Origin: Strigamia acuminata
Lineage: Eukaryota; Arthropoda; Chilopoda; Geophilomorpha; Linotaeniidae
Length of the DNA: 64,000 nucleotides
Assembly (NCBI GenBank): GCA_949358305.1
Contig: OX442315.1
Location: 5,419,875 to 5,483,874, forward strand
Reading direction: 5' to 3'
Of this stretch, positions 56,638-64,000 are shown in pieces (the stretch's first letter is position 1; each line of letters opens with the position of its first letter). The translations under genes and the position numbers were made by a program. The notes beneath the pieces are model-generated. The model ran no database searches, was not told where the DNA came from, and worked only from the letters and a program-made list of their open reading frames with translations.

Positions 56638-56979
56638 GAAATATTGTTTTTAATATTTGAATTGTTTGTGAATGAATACTTTAATTTTTTAAATGTCTGA
56701 ATTGTTTAAGAAAAATGTTTTGAATTTTAAAATGTAGGAATATTGCCATTCAGGGGAAGTGTTGTTTATTGAATGTTGTATTCCTGTCCGCCAGGTGTCT
56801 TTGTCACCTGTGCACCTGTCACTGACACTGACCAATCAGTGACCCGAATTGTATTTGGTGCTCCACGCACTTTTTAACATCTGTTTAAGATTAAAACCAT
56901 CACTGTTAATATTTTCACCTAACAACCACGCGTCTCCATTTTTATGCCTCCAACATATTAGAACAAAAACTACATTTGT

Positions 56980-57776
56980 GTGTAAGCACCTTTATCTTTT
57001 ACATTCTTTCTTATCTTAGGTATACTTATTAGTTCGACATAATTTTAGTTAAACGCGGAAAATGCGCATGAACGTAGTTTACCGGTAGTTACAATTTAAG
57101 ATTAGTCGTCTAAATAAAAACAGCTTTCTTTGAAATGATGCATTTTATTGATATTTAAATTATAAACAGCCAATCACGAAAATTTGTTAGTTTTTAGGTG
57201 TGTTTGTGTTTGAAATTTGGGCATGTTATTTTGGGCTGAAAATGTCGTGTTAGTGCTGAAAATGCCGTTTTAGGGCCAAAAAAAATGCCGTTGACACAGT
57301 GTGACCCCTGTAGGTTTCCACTAGACAGGGAAGAAAAGACTAGGCCGTTTTTCGGCTGAAATATTGCGAAAATTGGTGAAAATAGGTTGAAAATGCCAAG
57401 TGATGGTATGATCTTAGCTATGGGGTGGGACACATACTCCAGATTGTTGAGTTGCACTGCAAAAAAAAATAGATTTTTGTCGATAAAATATTTTGGAAAT
57501 ATAACTGAAATGCGATATTTCCAAACCCGAAAGTTATATTTTCCAAATTGTACAAACATCAAATTTCCAATGACTTTCCAACACTGAATGCAACCGTTTC
57601 AAACTACTTTTCATAGCATGATATATTAAATTTCCAAACAGTTAAACACATATTTCTCAACCAGTAAAGTTAAGATTTCCAAATGTAAAATATGAGTTTC
57701 CCATCAGTAAATAACAACTTTCCAAATATAAAATTTGATATTTCTTTTTTAATAAAAATTCTAAATTAGTTAAATC
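56980..57776. other. AT-rich spacer, no gene seen
   Basis: Short repeats of the type GCTGAAAATG and TTTCCAAA; no inverted-repeat ends or coding pattern found. Confidence 0.4.
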
Positions 57777-58143
57777 TCAATAAATCATTTCGGGAATGTC
57801 TTGCTCGTAGACGAATTTGATGACGATGTTGGCGATTTCCGTCGATGTGTCGGGAAGGGAAATCATGTTTTGTTCGTTCTCCAAGCTGCCTTCGCTCAAT
57901 ATCGCTAGGAAGTAGTCGCTGCTAGCTTTTAACAGCAATTTGTGGGCATTGACGAGTCCTTCTTCGCAGTTGAGAACGACTTTATCTTTATCGGGTATGG
58001 ACTCTCTTGAAGTGTATAGATAAGACATGAATAATTTGTGATGTGTTTCTTGCCGAGTTTTTTCGGCCGTCGATAAGTATCCGTTAGTGTCGCTCCATCG
58101 GACTCTTTTGTTGGATTTGATCGGCAAACTGCTGTTGTTTCCC
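57777..58143 (-). CDS. BTB/POZ-domain exon (truncated domain)
   Basis: An open minus-strand frame follows a likely acceptor (AAATTCACAG). It starts near GNNSSLPIK and leads into a BTB core: V-V-L-N-C..., A-H-K-L-L-L-K-A-S-S-D-Y-F, then a D-T-S-T-E-I-A...FVYEQDIP ending and TGA. The D-V-x-L / A-H-K-x-x-L pattern is characteristic of BTB, a dimerisation and cullin-3-adaptor domain. The frame stops about 20 residues before a full domain would end. No preceding exon was identified. Confidence 0.55.
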
Positions 58144-58550
58144 ACTGTGAATTTTGTAGGGCCTAAACCGAATTTTCGTCCTCTATTTTTTAGTGTTTGT
58201 TTATGTCGTGGTGTAATGTGAGCACGAATACAGTAAACCTGTATTCGTGGTGTGAGGCGCCGCCTGTTGTAGCAATATTCAAACTTTGGGTGACATTTTA
58301 GGCATTGTTGGCATTTATTCTTGATTAAAATTTATTACGAATAAAAATAAATTGTTTTTGTTAAATCTTAAATTAATTAATTAATTTAACCAATTTATTC
58401 TTAGTTTGGCATTGCGGTGTTGTTTATAAATGAAAAATAAATTTATTGATAAATCACAAATTTATTTCAAATTTATCGTCATAATAACTCGTATGTATAT
58501 TTAATTGAAAAGCATTTATTCAATCTGACTATTATTAGTATAAGCACAGT

Positions 58551-58922
58551 CACAGTCCATAGAAAGAATGGTCGGCTGACTCAGATTAAAGTCGAATCAT
58601 TCAGTATTTTACCACTAGGTGGCGTTGGAATCGCAACACGCTCTCCATTTTATCGTGTTACAACCCAAAATAAAAATAAATAAAGTAAATAATGATCCGA
58701 AATTTCATTTCTTGTTCTCTTAGGAAAATAAAATAAACATGTAATAAAAAATAAAACTAAAAAAAAAAAATTAATGCAAATATAAAACCATTCGCACTGG
58801 CCAATGAGACTCTCTGGTTAGAACCACATGCGTTTGCAACACGCTCTGGTGGCAGATTAGGTACTACAGTGCCACTCTCCAAAGACCAAAGGAGACAGTC
58901 GACCATTCTTTCTACGGACTGT
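58551..58922. mobile_element. MITE with CACAGTCCATAGAAAGAATG-type ends
   Basis: The left end is inverted at 58898-58922 (CATTCTTTCTACGGACTGTG, one mismatch). Inner CAACACGCTCT occurs twice. No ORF. Confidence 0.75.
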
Positions 58923-59149
58923 GATATAAGTAAACTGTGAGAAGACAATTTACTACAAATGACGACAAATTATAGTTGAGAATTTATTGTCATAACAAGT
59001 TTGATGTACATCACCCCATCTATGAAATAAGCTTTGGAAAATTCAACTGAATCCATATTCATAACATTTGATGCTTCCCAGCCCTGCGTGACCTTATTAG
59101 GTGGTATAGCTCTGGCTAGGCTTTCGTTACCAGATTTACAACGGCAAGC

Positions 59150-60580
59150 GGGATTTCATACTAAGGTCGAAATAACTAAGGTCGAAATTATTCCTTTTCA
59201 TAAAATATTTTCTTAGTCTCGTGTAACTAAGGTCGAAATGATTAAAGTCGAAATTACTTATACAGAAATGACTAAGGTCGAAATGAATAAGGTCGAAATC
59301 CTGTTTCTACCTTATTCATGAATAAGGTCGAAATGACTAAGGTCGAAATCCTTTTTTTTTATCTCATTCATGAATAAGGTCGAAACTCAAAATTTTTATA
59401 TGAATAAGGTCGAAACTCAAAAAACACAAAATTTTTATATGAATAAGGTCGAAACTCAAAAACACAAAATTTTTATATGAATAAGGTCGAAACTCAAAAA
59501 CTCAAAACACGAGAATTTCACACGATAATCTCGTGTCTTCTCTCGTTCTGTAATAACATAAAAAATGTTTTTTTTAAAAACACACGTAAAAAATAGTAAG
59601 AAACTCTATAAAAACTGGAAAAACACGTAAAAGATCATAAAACACCGATTAAAACCAAATAAAATATTAAAAACTATGAAAAACCGATTAAAACTTAAAA
59701 AAACCCTGAAAAATCACCAAAAAACCGAAAAAAAATGGGAAAAAAACATTAAAAACTGTAAAAATCGATTTAAAAATGAAAAAAACCCTAAGAAATCATA
59801 AAAAAAAATGATAAAAACGAGTTAAAACCACTTGAAAAGCATAAAAAACGGTGAAAAACCGAAAAAAAATGGCGTCAATGTGCTGCAGTGAAGCACCGGG
59901 TAAATGCGCTAAGCAGCCTGCCGGCGCGCATTTTCTAATAGATACGGTGTTTTGGGCCGTGTTTTTTCTATTACTTGATCAGGCCAGTGTGTTACCAGTA
60001 GTAACTCAGTTTATAGTGCCAATTACCGTTCCAAAAAAAAATGAAATCAAAATCAAAATGAAAACAAATTTATTTAGGCTAAAATGAAGTTATTTTATTA
60101 CTTATTTACATAATAAATGAGAATATGAGAAAAGGTTAGTTCTAGAAGCTCTGGTTTCCTGAAAATACAAAAACATGTGATAAAAAACATTTTTTATGTT
60201 ATTACAGAACGAGAGAAGACACGAGATTATCGTGTGAAATTCTCGTGTTTGAAAGTTTTTGAGTTTCGACATTATTCATATAAAAATTTTGTGTTTTTGA
60301 GTTTCGACCTTATTCATATAAAAATTTTGTGTTTTGACCTTATTCATGAATAAGGTCGAAATTACATATACAGAAATGACTAGGGTCGAAATGAATAAGG
60401 TCGAAATCCTGTTTCTACCTTATTCATGAATAAGGTCGAAATGACTAAGGTCGAAATCCTTTATTTACCTTATTCATGAATAAGGTCGAAATTACTTCTC
60501 TTGAAATGACGAGGGTCGAAATGACTAAGGTCGAAATCCTGTTTCGACCTTATTACATTTCGACCCAAGTATCCCATCCC
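59150..60580. mobile_element. 1.4-kb palindromic element built of AAGGTCGAAAT repeats, 8-bp duplication
   Basis: CGGCAAGC lies at 59142-59149 and 60581-60588. The ends are imperfect inverted copies (GGGATTTCATACTAAGGTCG and its counterpart). Subterminal AAGGTCGAAAT units are repeated more than ten times in one orientation on the left and inverted on the right. An inner inverted pair of about 65 bp (ACGAGAATTTCACACGATAA at 59510 and its inverse at 60240) surrounds an A-rich centre. No transposase seen. The 8-bp duplication fits hAT-like elements. Confidence 0.8.
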
Positions 60581-60617
60581 CGGCAAGCATTAGGATCCTT
60601 ACTTCCACTCTGATCCA

Positions 60618-61648
60618 TTATACTAACCTCAGCAGTATACTGGCTATATAACTGCCTGCTACTACATCCTTTATTCTTTCGTAAACGTCATTGGTAATTT
60701 TCCAGATGAATTGAAATGACGAATGTTTTGAATTTGATGCTAGTTTGTTTTCCAACTCTGTTATTTCTTGTGATGTTTGGTTGTATAATTTTTCAATTTT
60801 ACCTAAATGAGAGAATGTAATTATATGCAACTGGAAATTAATTCATTTAGCAAACAAGCTTAGATAAATTACAATCAAATTTGCAATGCGCCCCTTCTAG
60901 GGTTTCTCCAAATCGGGACTTTTGGTAAAATCGATATTTTGATATTTGATATACAAAAAACCGGTAAACCGGTATTTTTCGGTAATAAAGTAAAATAAAA
61001 TAGCTACAATGTTAATTATTTTTATTTTAATCGTAATGTCTTAATTGTAGATTTTGTTTATTTTTTTTTAAATATCATTAAATATCATTAAATATCGTTT
61101 GATGAATGTAGGGTTGTTACTTGTTAGATTATCAGGTGTTTGTTTTATTAGTTGAAATTAATTTTTTTTTTTTAAATTGATAAATTGAGAGTTTTTAAGT
61201 TAAGAAATTCGATAAACTCTCATTTTAAAAAATCAATTAATTTCTAACTTTTACAGATAAAAATAAAAAAATTCACATTTTTAAGTTATAAAAATCAATA
61301 ACTTCGCATTTTTATGTTTAAAAAAATGTTATTCAACATGCGTTATAAATGTCACTATTGCAGCGACCTCTAATGAAGATATCGGTACCAATACCGAACT
61401 AAAGACGGTATTCAATATTCAGTATTTTCTTTAAAAAATGCCGGTTTTTGATACCGGTAAATACCAGTAGAGAAACCCTATCTTCACCCATCCAGTGACA
61501 CTTCACACACCAAAATTGTGTTCTAATTCATCTATCTTCTTTTGTTGTCTCACCATCTCTTGTTCATATGAATCAATCTTCATGTCTTGAATTTTTAGAG
61601 AATCCTCCAACATTTTCACAGTAATAAATTGCTGCTCCAGTGTGAAAA
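60618..61648 (-). pseudogene. third TRAF-like gene fragment: coiled-coil exon and start of MATH
   Basis: A minus-strand exon 61648-61511 encodes a coiled coil (LEQQFITVKM...KKIDELEHNF) with the same phase-1 boundaries as the other TRAF-like genes, though its donor is GTGTGT. The next exon from 60802 encodes more coiled coil and then FQFIWKI, the start of a MATH domain, but resemblance stops near 60670. No RING or zinc-finger exons follow because the Bel/Pao LTR begins at the 61648 end. Probably a relic cut by insertions. Confidence 0.6.
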
Positions 61649-62253
61649 CTGACGTTTTACTGTTCACATTCCCTTTAATGTGTTGATTTTATTTGTTATT
61701 TAGTATTTTATCCCACATTTAATATTTGTGTATTTTTATTTCCTTTTGATGTAATGTTTCAATGTCATTTACTTTATTTCATATTTCTTAACTTGATAAC
61801 TTTGCATTGGTGTTTGTGTATTTTTTATTCAATTGTTCTAGTATTTTAATGTCATTTTATTTGATTTATATATTCCGATTTGGATGTATTCCTTTTAGTG
61901 TTCTATCGTTTATTATTCTGTAAAACTCAATTTAATATTTCGTATTCAATTTTAACATGTTTATCTTCACATTTAGTGTCATTAACCTTTTATTTAAAGA
62001 GGGTTAAATTATTGTCACATGACCTGGCTTCAGCTCTCCTTCTAGGAATGCAGCTGAAGCCAATTATCGGATTAGTGGTGCTCCAATAGGAGCGTTTTTG
62101 TATATATCTTTTTGAAGACAATAAAGTTTAACCCCAGTGAGTGTACAAAATTCATGGTGGAAGCAAGCTGCAGATTTATTTCAAAACATACAGTTAAATT
62201 ACAAAGAAGCCAGAGACTTTAGAAAGACCAACTAAAAGCGATTGGAATCTACA
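61641..62253 (+). mobile_element. 5' LTR of a Bel/Pao element
   Basis: It ends at about 62253 (TCTACA), just before the primer site. The start is either TGTGAAAACTG at 61641 or TGTTCACATT at 61661. TATA-like GTATATAT near 62099 and AATAAA near 62120. Confidence 0.6.
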
Positions 62254-62256
62254 TTT

Positions 62257-62275
62257 TGGTGCCGAAACCCGGGAG
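62257..62275 (+). other. primer-binding site of the Bel/Pao element
   Basis: TGGTGCCGAAACCCGGGA directly follows the LTR. TGG pairs with CCA and the remainder with an acceptor and T-arm sequence ending TCGGCA. Confidence 0.75.
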
Positions 62276-62298
62276 TACCCCAAACTGCAAGTAAAAAA

Positions 62299-64000
62299 AT
62301 GCCTCCGAAATTTGAATTGAAGAGAAGGGCCTTGACCACAGCCATCCAGGCTGCAGAGACATTAATGGCCGCCATCACAACTGCCTTTGCTGGCGTGCCG
62401 GTGGTGACCAAAGACGTGCTCAGCATCTGGACAGATCAACTGGCGGGGAAAATGCTCCGCGTTACAAAAGCCAGTGATTTGGCCATGGACTTGGCAAAAA
62501 ATGACCTTGAGGTGGACGAGGTGAGCAACGCGATCGACGCCATAGAGGACCGCGCTGCATCAACTAGAGCCGCCATTATGACGTACACTGCTCGGAATTA
62601 TCCAGTTCAGCCCGCTGTGCCGCAAAATTTACCGCTACCATTGAACCCAACAATTAACAATTCTATAAAACGAAAACCGTTGGAAGTGCCAAAATTTGAC
62701 GGTAGGCGGCCAGAGGATTGGAGTGGGTTCTGGAGAACATTTAGCGTGCAGTATGGAGACGATACACAGTTGGACAATATAAATAAGTTGCTTCACCTGC
62801 GCACGTATCTGCACGGGGACGCTTTGAATGACATCAAAGCGTTAGAAATTACTGTACCAAATTACCTGGTTGCAGTTGATCGCCTAAAAAAGAAATATGG
62901 CGATAAACTTTTGCTTGAAAATCGATTTATAAATAATTTATCCGTTTTGCCTGCAGTAAAAGACGAAAAGGATCATGCTGGACTGCAGCGTTTGCACCGT
63001 CACGTCGAGATAAACATCAAGAATTTGAGCAACATCGACGTGGGCCTCGAGGAGTATCAAAGGACGCTGTTTCCCACACTGGCCACAGCAATCCCACGCA
63101 CACTAATGCGTGAATATGATCGAGAGAACGCTGCGGAACGATCGGTCCCCCGCCTCATGAACTGGCTGCACGATTTCGTGACGAAAGAAGCACAATACGA
63201 AATGATGGCGAGCCAATCAAAACAGACTGCATCACATCAAAAATCGAACGTGACTCCCGACGCTCCGAGCTTCAAGAAGGAGAAGAAACGATTCGACAGG
63301 AAAGACAAGAGAGTCCAAGAAAGCTTCGCGTCGATGATGTCGATTGCTGTCAAATCCTGCCAATTTTGCGAATCGAAGAGCCATGATCGAAAAGTCTGCC
63401 CACTCAACGCCGAGGAGCGAATGGCAAAACTAAAAGCAAAAAACGTTTGTTTTCGGTGTCTCGGACGAACACCGCACCCGACCAAAGAATGCCGCACGTC
63501 AATGAAGTGCTTTCGATGCGAGGGACAGCACCACACATATTTGTGCACCAAGCCAAAATCGACAGCAAACAACGAATCAAGTTCCGACAGACAAATTGAG
63601 GTGACTGAAATTAAACAAAATGCAGTTGTCAGCGTAAACCGACCAGCTGTCGAGTTTTTGATGATTCAAATGGCACAATTAAGCGGAGAGAAGCTGCAAA
63701 CCAGGGGTGTCTGCTACATAGACGGCGGGGCGCAACGCACGTTTATTCGCGCCGACGTGGCCCAGAAATTAAAATTGAAAAAATTGGGCACGGAGAAAAT
63801 AAACCTCGCCACCTTTGGTCAGCATCCCAAGATGGAAGTGAGAAACCGAGTCCAGGTGAAGATACAACCGATCAATGGAACATCTCCAGCCATATTAATC
63901 GACGCAATTGAAACGCCACGATGCACGACCACTTCAACTGAAATTCCGACCCCCCAGTTAAGCAGCAAATTAAAAGACTTGGGAATCCAAGTGAACTGCA
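62299..64000 (+). CDS. Bel/Pao Gag-Pol polyprotein (5' part, runs off the window)
   Basis: The ATG at 62299 opens a frame that stays open to the end of the window (567 codons). The Gag-like region (V-P-K-F-D-G-R, W-S-G-F-W, DUF1759 type) covers residues about 125-300. Two zinc-knuckle groups follow near 355-425 (CQFCESKSHDRKVC; CFRCLGRTPHPTKEC; CFRCEGQHHTYLC). Then comes the start of the aspartic protease with DGGAQRTFI in place of DTGA (DUF1758 type). Reverse transcriptase and integrase must lie to the right. DGG at the protease site departs from the usual DTG/DSG; whether it is functional is unclear. Confidence 0.9.
   Translation, partial: MPPKFELKRRALTTAIQAAETLMAAITTAFAGVPVVTKDVLSIWTDQLAGKMLRVTKASDLAMDLAKNDLEVDEVSNAIDAIEDRAASTRAAIMTYTARNYPVQPAVPQNLPLPLNPTINNSIKRKPLEVPKFDGRRPEDWSGFWRTFSVQYGDDTQLDNINKLLHLRTYLHGDALNDIKALEITVPNYLVAVDRLKKKYGDKLLLENRFINNLSVLPAVKDEKDHAGLQRLHRHVEINIKNLSNIDVGLEEYQRTLFPTLATAIPRTLMREYDRENAAERSVPRLMNWLHDFVTKEAQYEMMASQSKQTASHQKSNVTPDAPSFKKEKKRFDRKDKRVQESFASMMSIAVKSCQFCESKSHDRKVCPLNAEERMAKLKAKNVCFRCLGRTPHPTKECRTSMKCFRCEGQHHTYLCTKPKSTANNESSSDRQIEVTEIKQNAVVSVNRPAVEFLMIQMAQLSGEKLQTRGVCYIDGGAQRTFIRADVAQKLKLKKLGTEKINLATFGQHPKMEVRNRVQVKIQPINGTSPAILIDAIETPRCTTTSTEIPTPQLSSKLKDLGIQVNC

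Larger units (their letters stand above)
45176..56974 (+). mobile_element. outer Copia retrotransposon (interrupted by a second Copia)
   Basis: LTRs at 45176-45390 and 56760-56974 are both 215 bp and read as identical; they start TGTTGTTTATTG and end AAAACTACA. TTTGT is repeated at 45171-45175 and 56975-56979. A purine-rich CAGGGGAAG precedes the 3' LTR. Excluding the inner insertion the element is about 4.8 kb with a single gag-pol frame. Confidence 0.95.

Noticed and set aside
62232-63572. Minus-strand frames near the window end
   Set aside because: Antisense to the Bel/Pao polyprotein, which stays open to the edge.
1-64000. tRNA or rRNA genes
   Set aside because: None seen; the tRNA-like stretches are retroelement primer-binding sites complementary to tRNAs, not genes.

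Overview
The window is nuclear DNA of an animal, most likely an arthropod. It is AT-rich, has many short GT-AG introns, carries DEG/ENaC channel and TRAF-family genes, is crowded with Gypsy, Copia and Bel/Pao retroelements and inverted-repeat MITEs, and holds interstitial blocks of the pentamer TTAGG/AACCT (38738-38792, degenerate 17743-17837), the ancestral arthropod telomere repeat. The species cannot be named from this.

Layout. (1) 1-4838: 3' end of a plus-strand Ty3/Gypsy element: integrase tail, then an unusual spliced and now frameshifted extra ORF, a polypurine tract and a ~1 kb 3' LTR. (2) 4978-10596: a minus-strand Gypsy element with 5' LTR, primer site, gag and pol, cut off inside integrase. 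(3) 10600-13770: nested inverted-repeat elements, one carrying a broken RING-finger ORF. (4) 13892-29354: two copies of a DEG/ENaC channel gene. Copy 2 (19974-29354) has a start and about ten exons; copy 1 (13892-16366) is a partial duplicate of its last exons. In both, one uninterrupted 811-nt exon encodes TM2 of one subunit, a cytosolic linker and TM1 of a second subunit, so the gene appears to encode two channel subunits in one polypeptide. A 34 x 25-bp minisatellite repeats the splice donor of the exon just before the fusion exon. (5) 29552-31160: a TTAA-flanked MITE, a MAM-like exon and another inverted repeat. (6) 31244-44263, minus strand: two tandem TRAF-like genes (RING, zinc fingers, coiled-coil micro-exons, MATH) and a RING-exon relic. 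The 38-44 kb copy is intact through 16 exons (1716 nt, 571 codons plus stop). The 31-36 kb copy is a pseudogene with a solo LTR in its MATH exon, a nonsense codon and a lost exon. (7) 45176-56974: a Copia element interrupted by a second, complete Copia element (46634-53653). Each has LTRs that read as identical and a perfect 5-bp target duplication, and each uses a different part of initiator tRNA-Met as primer. (8) 57-64 kb: a BTB exon, palindromic MITEs, a third broken TRAF/MATH fragment and the 5' end of a Bel/Pao element running off the window.

Host genes are the DEG/ENaC pair, the TRAF family, and the MAM-like and BTB exons; most of the rest is transposable. Shared and unshared insertions between the duplicated host genes allow relative dating: two MITEs sit in DEG copy 2 where copy 1 keeps the empty site.
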